DNA from: Gliomastix tumulicola
Lineage: Eukaryota; Ascomycota; Sordariomycetes; Hypocreales; Bionectriaceae
NCBI GenBank assembly: GCA_001599755.1
Contig: BCHX01000010.1
Coordinates: forward strand, 1-35,601
DNA: 35,601 nucleotides
Direction of reading: 5' to 3'
Below, piece after piece: positions 26,434-35,601 of the stretch (position 1 is its first letter; the number at the start of each line of letters is the position of its first letter). A program made the translations under genes and the position numbers. The notes under the pieces are model-generated. The model made no database searches, was not told where the DNA came from, and saw only the letters and a program-made list of their open reading frames with translations.

Positions 26434-27722
26434 TAGCCTGCCATACACTGCTGGGGATGCAGCACACCGTAGTGGATCGAGGCCCATGCGAGCCGTCGGG
26501 CCACCAGCCGCTCCAAACCTTTTCCAAGGCACGAGAGCAGAGAGATGGGCCGCCAAGCGCGGGGCGAGGTGAGATCCCTTTTGTTGGGCTTCGGGAGCAT
26601 GACAACTTCCGCTACGCGGAACGGTTTCGGATGGTGGCCCAGGGAGAGGCACGTCTGGAAAAGGTGGTGGACATGGCCTCCGATGATGTGCCAACAGGCT
26701 CGCAGCTTCACTGTGATGCTGTCGGCGCCTGGCGATGTGTTACCCGCCCGCAGCGTCGCCTCCTCCACCTCCGCGAGTGTCGCGTCCGGGGAGAAGGGGG
26801 TGACGCGGGCCGGCGTGACCGCGACCCAGGGGTCCGCGATGTCGTCCGCAGCTGTGCGCCGCTCCAAAGTCGCCCGCCGGAGCGCCTCTGCCTTGTCCTG
26901 CTGTGTCTCATATACCATACCGTCGACCTGTAAGGGCGGGGGCTGGAAAGGTCCAGGCGACCTGAGCCATCGTGCTGCTTTGAAGACCGATTTGCTGTCG
27001 GAGAAGCCGTCGATGAGCTGGCGCCAGTAGAGTCTCTTCTCCCTGCGCACGATGCGCTGGAATGCTCTCCTGGCTTCCTGCACCTCCCTGCAGAAGCCTA
27101 GGGGGTGCATCCGCCTGACGCTTCGGTACTCGGTGGCTGCCGTGGCGCACTCGTCCGTCCACCACGGTGCGCCCCTCGTCGGCGTCTTATGCGCGGAGTG
27201 GCCCGCCGCTTGAGCCGCCTGTTGGAGTATAGTCACCAGGTCGGCTGCTAGGGTGTCGAGTTGTTCTGGCGTGGAGGCATTGGCTGCGATTCCGTTGATG
27301 GCGACTTTGACCACTTCGACGAAGCGCTCCACCTCTCCGTCCGAGGTGAGGCGCACCTGGCTCGGCCGTGCCGGCGCGCGCCGCGTCCCAGGGAGACATA
27401 TGCTCAGCGTGAAGTGGTCCGAGCTGGTGGCCAAGTGGTACTCGATCGTGGCTTCGGCCAGGTCGATATTTGTGAAGGCCAGGTCGATCGTGTTCCCGTG
27501 CGGATTTGTCGGCACGTCGGTTTCGTTGAGAAGCGCCAACCTATTCACGACCGCCCAGGCGGCAATGGCCTCGCCTCGCTCCTTGAGGCGTCTAGTCTGC
27601 TATGTAGGGTGCTTGGCGTTGAAGTCGCCCGCTACTAGGCATCGCGATGGAACGGGCCAGCGGAGCAGAGCTTCAAAGGCTGCATCGTGGGAGCGCGGAT
27701 CTTGTTGAAGAAGGCACCCTGA
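26434..27722 (-). mobile_element. Truncated non-LTR retrotransposon (LINE) fragment: endonuclease end and start of reverse transcriptase
   Basis: Read on the minus strand from 27722: an apurinic-type endonuclease end (VAGDFNAKHP, then TAG at 27602-27600 where the family has Trp, then GNTIDLAFTN and TSSDHFTLSI), a linker with PWWTDEC, and the first RT blocks (AGNTSPGADSITVKLR, VAEVVMLPKPNKRDLTSPRAWRPISLLS, LVARRL). The sequence stops after HPQQCMAG, just before the conserved RSA/RT palm region, exactly at the TA next to the transposon's right TIR. The catalytic FADD block, RNase H and 3' end are absent. The order and motifs fit the Tad/I group of fungal LINEs. The Trp-to-TAG change is G-to-A, compatible with repeat-induced point mutation but not proof of it. 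The fragment is inactive. Confidence 0.85.
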
Positions 27723-28122
27723 TGTAATACAAACGCAAAGACGTAACTACTGGATCAGGATATGTACAGTCGTTCGGCCGTACATGTAGGATCATATGCC
27801 GAGCAATCCTTTCCTGTTAAGTTGGGATCAATACAAAGTTGCATTGCATGCAGAAGCTCTTCTCCCATCGGGTATACTTTCAGAGTACCATGGATGAGGC
27901 GTGTTCGATGGTTGCGTAGTCCAAGAGAAAAGAATGATGGGAGAGCTAAAGTCACTTTCGCTTGTTCAATCACTCCCTATCAGGGGTAGCAATCAAATTC
28001 GTCTCGAGATTGCGGCATGGAGGCACAACTCACTTGGCGGTCTACCACACAGCCAACCTCATACGCAGCGGACCTGATACATGTTGCGGTGAACTTCATA
28101 TCATATTACAAGCGACTACCTG
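27723..28122. other. Intergenic region
   Basis: No supported gene. A 72-codon minus frame (27755-27973) with LRNHRTRLIHGTLKVYPMGE is tidy but unrecognised and has no clear start. Confidence 0.35.
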
Positions 28123-28464
28123 CTAGCCATTCAACTCAATAGGAGTGCTCATCGAGACGTTGAAGCCTGAGCCCCTTAATCTCCCCCCTAGATAGCCAAT
28201 CGCGTCCCAGAAGATCGCAATGCCCCCGACACATGCACCGCTCTCAAGGTGCTGGGCCAAGCCGCTAGCAGTCTTGGGAGTCCTAATATTATCTTTCTTG
28301 GTAGGCTTCCCCGTGACCAGCTTTAATGGACAGGGGACGAAAGGTTTTGCATGTGTAGGAGACGAAAGGTGGTCCTGGAGAGCCTTGAGGGTGGCAACCG
28401 GACGGCGTTGTGAAGGGCAGAATGGGCAGCGACCTGAAGCCCCTGAATCTTGGGAGACTCTCAA
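28123..28464 (-). pseudogene. C2H2-type zinc-finger gene fragment
   Basis: The minus frame encodes CPFCPSQRRPVATLKALQDH followed by LSSPTH, then PFVPCPLK and SGLAQHLESGACVGG and a helical tail (AIFWDAIGYLGGRLRGSGF). This is the pattern of a common fungal C2H2 family in which an LxxHLES(G/E)(A/T)C finger precedes a C-terminal helix. The second finger's leading cysteine pair is degraded (IRTPKT where the family has an F-T/L sequence), no ATG precedes the first finger, and the 5' part is missing. It is therefore probably a 5'-truncated, decaying copy, although an upstream exon cannot be ruled out. It is divergent from the HET pseudogene. Confidence 0.5.
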
Positions 28465-28611
28465 TTACAAAAGCTCAGGCCGTTGAACCAAACATGCCCC
28501 GACACGAAGTATAAGGACAATAACGATAAGCTCCTCTCCGCCTGCATCAGGACTGTCCTGGAGATACGCGTGCCGTGGCTAGCCCCCGCACTACCCAATG
28601 CTCGCTCTCTG

Positions 28612-29464
28612 ATGGACAGTTCTTCATCTAAAAAGCGGAGGAAGCTGGGGGGTCAAGACGTGAGTGTTTGTCATCGCTGCCTCAATATTCAATGGCGAAT
28701 GCTAGCTGCGAACCCTCCGTCGACTAGGAGCGGCAAGCCCGTGGCGGAACTTCCTGACCTGGACCGCGGCGCTCTGAGCCAGTCCAGCTGCCCTATCTGC
28801 CAGCTACTCGCTCGAATTAGTCCTCAACAGCTCAACGGTCAACGGTGCTGCCTCGTGGCGTTGTCATCGCGCCTCGCCATGTTAGGTCGCAATATACGAG
28901 CCGGCGAACGGACGAAGAACTTAGACTGCACTGTTGTTTTCCCTGTACTCGAAGCCAAACTGGCCGAGAAGACTGAGGGACAGCGCATCTGCAAGGACTG
29001 GTATGAGGCCGGGTGCCTGGCCCTTGTCAATCAGGATGGGGGGTTTTGCAGACGAGACGCAGCGTCCCCTAACGGGCCCAAGGCGAATTTCAGCTGCAAT
29101 CAATCTTGAACTTGTCAAAAAGTGGCTGGGTCATTGCAAATCACGTCATAGAAATACCTGCAGAGCAGCTGGCCGTGGAAGTCATCTCGCTCGAGGATTG
29201 AGGGTCATTGACTGCCACTCACGCGCGACAATCGACGCGCCACCGACGTGTAGATATTTCGCACTATCTTACGTCTGGGGCGATCCTGGTATGACAAATT
29301 GTCAGGGCGACTCATCAACCGCCGAGAGCCAACTCTCTCCCGTCGTCTCGGATGCCATTGACATTACATTGTCGCTTGGAGGCGCTATCTATGGGTTGAT
29401 CAGCTGGTACGTAGGACCATTAATTCGCCTTGCTTGCAGATTCAAAGCGCTAACACTAAACTAG
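28612..29464 (+). pseudogene. HET-domain gene, frameshifted and truncated
   Basis: ATG 28612 opens an N-terminal region typical of HET proteins: a basic KKRRK, then VCHRCLNIQW and CPICQLLARI. The frame breaks at a G6T4 run (29038-29047). The next frame continues with ADETQRPLTGPRRISAAINL, LVKKWLGHCK, RVIDC and RYFALSYVWGDP (HET box 1). A one-base loss near 29380-29383 moves the frame to RYLWVDQL (box 2, usually RYLWVDxYCI). A 58-nt intron-like segment (GTACGT at 29407, CTAAC, TAG at 29464) follows. At 29465 the sequence switches to RecQ-helicase code, so two-thirds of the HET domain is missing. Intact HET proteins act in vegetative incompatibility or cell death; this one is non-functional. 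Confidence 0.8.
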
Positions 29465-30111
29465 TGCGCACTGCCATACGGTCAAGGCCACCGTTGCTCT
29501 GGTGGCGGCACTGGACTGCGACGCATATCATCGCGAGGTGGACACACGGGATGGCAAGGCGGAGCGGCTACGTGCTTGGACCAGCGGCATGGTGCGGGCG
29601 CGGTATGGCGGGGGGCGTGTGATTATCGCGACCAACGCGCTGGGGCTGGGGATCGACGTGCCCGACATCCACGTGGTGATGCATGTGGAGATGCCGTTCA
29701 CGATGGCGGACTACGCACAGCAAAGCGGGCGGGCGGGACGGGACGGACAAGGTAGTGCGGCCATCGTGGTCCGGGTGGTGGCTAGGCAGGGCGACGCAGG
29801 CGGCGAGGGGCCGTCCACAGGCGGGCGGCCAGGGCCCGAGCAGGACTTTATCAGCGGGCGGGTATGCCGGCGTGTGATTCTCGACTCCGTCATGGACGGG
29901 CGAAGATGGCGAGGTTGTGTGCGATGTATGCGGCGCCGCCGACAAACAAGCTGCGCTCGAGGCGGTGGCACGGGGNGAGGACCCGGAGGAGGAGGAAGAG
30001 GCTGATTTGCGGCAACAGGACGTAAACACACAGTGGCTACGAAGCCGCGTCGTGAATAGGACGATGCGGGAGGCAGAAGAGGTGGCCAGTTCAAAGAGCG
30101 GCTCACAATAA
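29465..30111 (+). pseudogene. RecQ-type helicase C-terminal fragment, a decayed relative of the 6.3-11 kb ORF
   Basis: From 29469 the plus strand reads HCHTVKATVALVAALDCDAY, aligning with residues ~1206-1224 of the large ORF (YCQRVEATEQLAEELGCDAY). It continues through EVDTRDGKAERLR, GGRVIIATNALGLGIDVPDI, MADYAQQSGRAGRDGQ and CRRVILDSVMDGR. A frameshift near 29905 then moves the zinc-site continuation (VVCDVCGAADKQ) to another frame, with the acidic run EDPEEEEEADLRQQD, ending at TAA 30109-30111. It lacks motifs I-III and both N-terminal domains. The match to the large ORF is clear but divergent, so it is a separate family member rather than a recent duplicate. Confidence 0.85.
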
Positions 30112-30701
30112 TTCAGCTACGACCTACTAACCCATTCCATGGTGAACTCTAGTAGAGTTGGATTTCCGCCTGGCATAACAGGGGGTAGGTAGAGTTGGAT
30201 TCTGGCGACAGGATCGGATGCTGGATCTGGGTATTGCCACTCCTCCAAGTCGGATGATTTCCGAAGAATGTTGGGGATCCTTTGTATTCTTTCTAGTACT
30301 ATCTGTCAGTGCTCTGATGCAAGATCACGGTGTCGCTTCGTCGACGACAGATGCAAAGCTACAGATTTGGCATACTAGGATCCGGTATGATGATAAGAGA
30401 ATAAATAGATAGATCGGGCCCTGCGGCTCAGACTGGTCATCAGGCTCCGCTATTGTAATGCTTCGGAACGTGTCTTCCAGCTCTCTGATGATGATAGGGG
30501 AGTCTCCTATCTGCATGGACTTAACACGACAGCAGTTCGCGTCTCATGCCGCTAGCACTAAGTTAAATAAACCAATCACCGTGGTCTACCCCCGGTCTAA
30601 ACCCCAGTCCCAGCCCTGTCAAAAAGGTATATACCTATTCCAAAACCACCCCCGGTGATATTCAAATCTATATGGGTTACAGCGGGTCCTAAAAATCAAA
30701 T
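30112..30701. other. Intergenic region
   Basis: No gene. A short direct repeat (TAGAGTTGGATT, about 30154 and 30190) is visible. Nothing else is supported. Confidence 0.4.
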
Positions 30702-31409
30702 CTACCTACTTTTGATTTTGTACTTGTCCACTAGGACTGGAATCAAATCGGCTGTGAAATCAGGGGTCTCTCTGAGCAGTTTGACAAAGCTATCATGTTG
30801 AAGGAGCTTGTCAATGTTCGTACAAGAGGTCCCCACGACCAAGTCACGAAGGCCCCTGTCCCCTGAAGGAGTAGAGCCATAGACCACGCTGACAGCAAGT
30901 GGAAAGTCATCCATGCTCCAACCAGTAGTGATTGCAATGCCGAACTTGTGCACCGAGTGCGCCTTGAGGGCCTGAATATCGTACTTGTCGGCGATTTGGT
31001 ACACTTGGGCATCATAAACCATGGAGGACGTCCCGCAAACGTTGTTGTAGTCGAACGAATACATGAATCGGAGCATCGCTTCTACGACGCTTGCATCCAA
31101 ATCGTTGATCTCAATTTTCCTTTCCGAAGCCTCCTTAGAATAAGATTTAGCATAAACTTTTCTAATGAGGTCCTCAATATTCTACTATACCTTCCAAGTG
31201 CCGCTCAGCTCTTTCGCGAAGTATGGGGAGTGTGTTGATAAGATCACCCTATGGACCTTGAATTCTTCGCTTTCACAGACAACGGTAGCATCAAAAAGGA
31301 TATCGGAGTTGTAGTATCTGTCAATCAGTCAGTAAGAGCTATAGAGGGGGTAAGTGCTAGCATACGTCTTCAATGATGATAGAAACATCTCAGATGCCTT
31401 GTGCGCCAT
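30702..31409 (-). CDS. BTB/POZ-domain protein, three exons
   Basis: Exons 31409-31366, 31317-31191 and 31133-30702 give a 200-residue protein. Intron 1 (48 nt) has GTATGC...CTGAC...CAG; intron 2 (57 nt) has GTATAG...GCTAAAT...AAG. The joins restore the family exactly: YYNSDILFDATVVCESEEFK, VHRVILSTHSPYFAKEL, SGTWK then EASERKIEINDLDASVVEAM and LRFMYSFDY. This is the fungal BTB pattern (D-x-x-v, vHk-x-iL-s-x-S-x-yF, l-x-dD/LD, l-Y-t-x-dY). The C-terminal half (IADKYDIQALK, KFGIAI, and VYGSTPSGDRGLRDLVV) is the usual extension of these small fungal BTB proteins. It probably mediates dimerisation or acts as a CUL3 adaptor; the partner is unknown. No breaks are visible, which contrasts with the pseudogenes to its left. 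Confidence 0.85.
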
Positions 31410-32721
31410 TGTGAGGCGAATGATTGACCGATATCGTAAATAGCCCCCAGCGGTGGAGTTGGGAGAGAAGGCGAGGGAGGAGCGACTGAAGCCTTTTTCT
31501 TCTTCTTCATTCCAGCACTAGAGAATAAAACGAGACGGATATTCTACGAAACTGAAATTAATAAAAGGAAAACAGTGGGAGGAGAAAGGGAACTGCGAAA
31601 CTGGATTTATTTACACCCGTCATCCTCCTAGGATGAGGGGTTGTTCGGCCTCCCGCCGAACGAGTAGCCCATTCCATGGCTATAATTTGTATTTCACACT
31701 AAAACCGGGACTTCTCTGAGTGACATTGGGCAGCTCTTGTGATTGGCTAAACACTCCATTAAAATACCCACTTTGCACTGGAATGGGATCGACAAAATGT
31801 CCAGCCCGCGAATCACTCGGTCTGGACTGGGCATAATTAACTTCATTCCTTCATGGCACGTTTGTTGACAGAATGCCCTAGCGGTAGTTATAAACAAAAA
31901 TCGCCTCAGACTCCCCAACTTCTGCCAGAAACCCTTGCCTGTCGATGGTCAACTTCTAGCCCTGCTTCCCCTGCGAGAGGCTGCATCCTCCCAATGATGA
32001 GAATGCCATATAGACTACATACACAAGACGCTGAAAAGGCTGGCTAGTTTCCGGGGAAAGAACTATGTATTTGAGAAAAGACGAGCAAATGCAAGTCGCA
32101 TTGCATCACTTTACTATTGATACTTAATTTTTTTTGTCAACGGCAACTAGAAGGATCCTTGTGAATGGCATGCACAAGGACAGACCACGTCTTCAGTGTG
32201 TGGATGGTGCCTCACGTACGCTACTGTTGTTGACGCAATGGCTAGGTTAGTCTGGGTGCTTGGAAGCGTCTGGTCACTACCGCTGAGCCCCCTCGTGGTG
32301 TTGCTCCTGGGGGACTATTAAGTGAGCGGAACGATGGGGAGCGCTTAGAGAGAGGCGGTCAACCCATTCCCAACATCGCCGATTCTTTTCAGTCGCCCCG
32401 CCTCATTAGACGTGAGAACGGCCGACATCGGGCGGCAACCCCTAGTGGTATCCCACGGGGTTGCCCGTTCTCCGCTATGGTGGCGCGCTAAGGAAGGAGT
32501 CAAGCTGAAACATGCTTTCTTCTAGTACCAATTGGCAGCAGCCAAGTGTACGCCAATGATCCACAGATGACGTGTACATTGTGTAGTGGTCTTTGGCTAG
32601 CCAGAATCTTATATCTTGCTTTAGTTCTGGCCAGGATGCCTGGCAGAATCACTAGCCTTTGTAAAGCAATCTTTCACAAACATCTAACGAAAGCGCACGG
32701 AAGAGATAGCAGACTCAGAGA
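31410..32721. other. 1.3-kb intergenic region upstream of Argonaute
   Basis: No supported gene. It contains a small perfect hairpin (GTTCGGC/GCCGAAC, 31643-31661), a T-run near 32130, and a larger GC-rich hairpin at 32414-32472. The part nearest 32722 is presumably the Argonaute promoter and leader. The BTB gene is transcribed away from it. Confidence 0.45.
32414..32472. other. GC-rich hairpin about 250 bp upstream of the Argonaute start
   Basis: CGGGCGGCAACCCC (about 32429-32442) pairs with GGGGTTGCCCG (32457-32467) with one bulged base and a ~14-nt loop. Alternatively, outer arms GAGAACGG (32414-32421) and CCGTTCTC (32465-32472) pair. It could be a palindromic protein-binding site, an RNA structure in the leader or the remains of a small element. 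Confidence 0.5.
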
Positions 32722-35601
32722 ATGTCATCCGGTAAAGGACCTCGAGGCGGCGGTTCTCGTGGCGGACGGGGACGAGGCGGACGAGGAGGTCATAGTGGTC
32801 GGGGCGGATTTCAGGGCGGGCGTGGGAATGATTCGGGCTCGTCGAGCAGCTCCCACATAAGTCCCATCTTTTCGTAAGTTGAAACGCCTGCGTCATTTCT
32901 CCAAGCAGCACTTCTGATGCGTGGTGGCTACAATAGAACCGCGGATGGGCGAGTACCTCCTCCGGATGCTTCGATCACCGCGATGGAAGATGCTATACAC
33001 AGTGGGGAGAGCAAGCTACAAATGCTCAGCTTGGAACAAACCTTCCCTAGGCGACCCGGCTATGGAACGAGGGGTTCTCCAGTCGTCCTATGGGCCAACT
33101 ATGTCCAGATGAGAACTCAGGATCTGCTGTTGCACCGCTATGACGTTTCTGTCTCGCCGGTTGCCGTTGGCAAAAAGCTGAATCAAATAATCTGGTTGCT
33201 TGTCCAGAGTAATGACTTGGCTGGCTTGCGCCAAGACGTTGCGACGGACTTCAAGTCAACGCTTCTATCACGGGACAAACTGCCCGATGATGAGACGGTC
33301 GTGCAAATCGTCTATCGAGCCGAGGGAGAAGACGAACCCAGAGAAAAAGCCGTTCGGTACAAAGTGCGAGTCAAGTTCACGCATTCGCTGTCGATGAGAG
33401 AGCTTACTGAATACTTAACCTCCACCAACCTGACTTCTCAATACAACGACAAGCTTCCGATGATTCAATCGTTCAACATTCTGTTGAAGCATTACTCCAA
33501 GGAAGCAGGAAATCTCGCAACGATCGGCACATCAGAGACCTTCTCGTTAGGTCAGGAATCTGAAAAGTTCGACTTGGGCCGTGGGCTCGAGGCAATCCGG
33601 GGGTTCTTCGCCAGCGTACGGGCCGCGACGGGTCGTGTGCTTGTGAATGTCAACGTTAGTAACGCGGCCTTCTACAAGTCCGGGCCGCTAGACGACCTGA
33701 TGAATGCGTTCGTGCAATCTGGAAACAAGTTTCGGCTCGAATCGTTTCTAAAAAGAGTTCGCATCCGGACGACGCATTTGAAGGAGCGGAAGAATAAGAA
33801 AGGGGAGGTGATTCCAAGGATCAAGACGATCCATGGCCTCGCGTCCACAAATGACGGCTCAGGTCTTGCTCATCCTCCCCATGTGCCAGCGTATGGGGCT
33901 GGACCAAAGCAAGTCAGGTTCTGGCTTGAGGGACAGGCTCAGGGTCAATCCCAAGGCCAAGGCAAGGGTAAGAAACAGAATGTGGGCCCGGGACAGTCAG
34001 GTGAAACAGGAGACATAAGCGTCTACGATTTCTTTCTTAAGGGTAAGTTCACAATCTCAAGGTTGACTGGTCTCTGTTTTGGGAGGGTTGCCGTTTACGT
34101 AATACCGGATTGATAGCATACGGCATCCAACTTCGCCGGCCTGATCTTCCGGTCGTAAATGCCGGAACGCGAGATTCGCCTACCTACCTCCCTCCTGAAG
34201 TCTGTGTTGTCGTGCCTGGTCAAGCTGCCAGGACGAAGCTCGATTCCAGCCAGGCACAAGCGATGATTCGATTTGCAGTTCGAAAGCCGGGAGAAAATGC
34301 TCGATCAATTGCCGGGCAGGGACTGCAAACATCAGGCCTGGACCCTGAGACGAATGCGCTTCTGGTACTGACCCTTTCCCCCTCTCCACTATTAGCAAGT
34401 GTTGACGACTACGATATTAGGGTCGATTCGGTGTGTCTGTATCTCCTTCATTAATCACAGTCCCTGGCCGAATCCTCAGCGACCCCANAATCCTGTATCA
34501 GAGAAGTTCCGNCCAAGTNCGATTTGGGAGTTGGAATATGAACGANGTCAAGTTCAGCAAGCCAAGCAATCTGAAGAAATGGTCCTATCTTCTTATATCA
34601 CTGCCAGGCTACCGGGATGCATTTGATTCTCAAAGTCTTGGTCAAAATATCAAAACGTTTGGACAAGCACTCATGGCAGCTGGCATGAACGTGGCCGCTC
34701 CCCTCGCTGGACAGAGGCTTCAACTTGACGGCATGGATGATGATCGCTTGGATAGTAAAATGGAAGCGGCGGCAAGAAACCTTGAACTGCTCCTCATCAT
34801 CCTTCCGGATACTCCTATTCCAATTTATAACCGCATCAAGCACCTTGGCGACGTCAAATACGGTATTCATACTATTTGCACCGTCGGCCACAAGATGGCA
34901 AAGGAGAGGGGTCAGGATCAGTACATGACGAATGTTGCTCTGAAGTTCAATCTGAAGCTGGGAGGAAACAACCAGCTTCTGGAGGATTCGCGACTTGGCA
35001 TCATCCGTGAAGATAAGACAATGGTAGTCGGCATCGACGTCACTCACCCATCCCCTGGCTCGAGTTCAAAGGCCCCTAGCATAGCCGGAATGGTCGCCAA
35101 CATCGACAGGTTCCTTGGCCAGTGGCCAGCAACCCTGAGAATCCAGACTGATGCACGCCAGGAGATGGTCTCTGACCTGGAAACCATGCTCCAGTCGCGA
35201 CTCCTTCTGTGGAAACGGAAGGGAGGACACAAAGAGTACCCCGAAAACATTCTCGTCTACCGCGATGGTGTCTCGGAGGGCCAGTACCAAAAAGTTCTGG
35301 ACGAAGAGCTACCGCTCCTACGAAAGGCGTGCGAGAGCTTTTATGCCCCTGCAGACCAGAAGAAGGGTCTGCCCCGCTTCACCATTGTCATCGTCGGCAA
35401 GCGACACCATACGCGCTTCTATTCCACGCGTGAGGTAGATGCCGACCGNTCGTCCAACANCAAAGCCGGNACAGTGGTTGACCGTGGTGTTACTGAGGCG
35501 CGCAACTGGGACTTCTTCCTCCAAGCCCACGCCGCTATCCAGGGAACTGCACGTCCCGCACACTACTTTGTGGTCATTGACGAGATATTCCGCCATCGAT
35601 A
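32722..35601 (+). CDS. Argonaute (AGO/QDE-2-like), cut by the right edge
   Basis: Exon 1 (32722-32873) encodes an RGG-rich N-terminus (GPRGGGSRGGRGRGGRGGHS). A 63-nt intron leads to exon 2 (32937-34042) with the N domain (FPRRPGYGTRG, LWANYVQM) and linker 1 (LGRGLEAIRGFFASV). A 74-nt intron (34043-34116) leads to the PAZ end and linker 2 (YGIQLRRPDLPVVNAG). The splicing between 34365 and 34460 is unclear. From 34461 a frame open to the edge holds VPGRIL, the MID domain and PIWI. The slicer tetrad is complete: Asp in VGIDVTHPSPGSS (35036), Glu in RQEMVSDL (35162), Asp in YRDGVSEGQ (35264) and His in GTARPAHYFV (35561). The protein should bind small RNAs and cut matching transcripts in RNA silencing. 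N bases lie at 34487, 34512, 34519, 34546, 35449, 35460 and 35470. No stop is reached. Confidence 0.9.

Noticed and set aside
29041..29051. GGGTTTTGCAGAC resembles the inner half of the transposon TIR
   Set aside because: It matches only about 8-10 bases and lies inside HET coding sequence with no partner; it is a chance match.
31643..31661. 7-bp perfect hairpin GTTCGGC/GCCGAAC with a C/T loop
   Set aside because: Too short to interpret. No T-run or neighbouring gene end gives it meaning.
1..35601. CRISPR arrays, rRNA, bacterial operon signals
   Set aside because: No regularly spaced repeats, rRNA-like sequence or Shine-Dalgarno-linked gene strings are present. The introns and gene families are eukaryotic.

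Overview
The window looks like nuclear DNA of a filamentous ascomycete (Pezizomycotina). The reasons are short spliceosomal introns (about 49-142 nt) with GTAAGT/GTATGC-type donors and CTAAC/CTAAT-type branch sites, C/T-rich leaders before start codons, and typical fungal families: HET, OrsD, phospholipase B, grainyhead/CP2, fungal short-chain dehydrogenase, BTB and Argonaute. Scattered N bases point to a low-coverage assembly, so some frameshifts may be sequencing errors.

Layout. 1-5.6 kb: ordinary small genes of unknown function (an edge-truncated gene, a coiled-coil protein, a C2H2 zinc-finger protein and a tiny Gly/Asn-rich protein with a clear TATA box). 6.3-11.05 kb: one intronless 1585-residue ORF that joins an OrsD-type zinc-finger domain, a tyrosine-recombinase-like block and a RecQ-type helicase. 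11-17 kb: a gene graveyard with a phospholipase B pseudogene, a ferric-reductase fragment, a relic of another gene, and a hydrophobin-like secreted-protein gene with one nonsense codon. 17.25-19.06 kb: a pair of ~290-bp inverted repeats enclosing the C-terminal half of a CP2/grainyhead transcription-factor gene. 20-21 kb: a short-chain dehydrogenase.

21.225-26.433 kb: a candidate 5.2-kb DNA transposon with 22-bp terminal inverted repeats flanked by TA. It carries a nuclear-looking CxxC protein, a DDE integrase-like transposase in convergent orientation (the two stop codons touch) and a CX2CX6C protein. Its right end abuts a truncated LINE. 28-30.1 kb: a C2H2 relic and a frameshifted HET gene that runs directly into a decayed piece of the same kind of RecQ helicase as at 6-11 kb. 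30.7-31.4 kb: a complete three-exon BTB/POZ gene. 32.7 kb to the right edge: an Argonaute gene with an intact D-E-D-H slicer tetrad as far as the window shows.

Together the window reads as an accessory, repeat-rich region (subtelomeric is possible but not shown), where helicase/recombinase and DDE elements have accumulated next to an RNA-silencing gene. The strongest candidates for something undescribed are the three-gene TIR element and the OrsD-recombinase-RecQ fusion.
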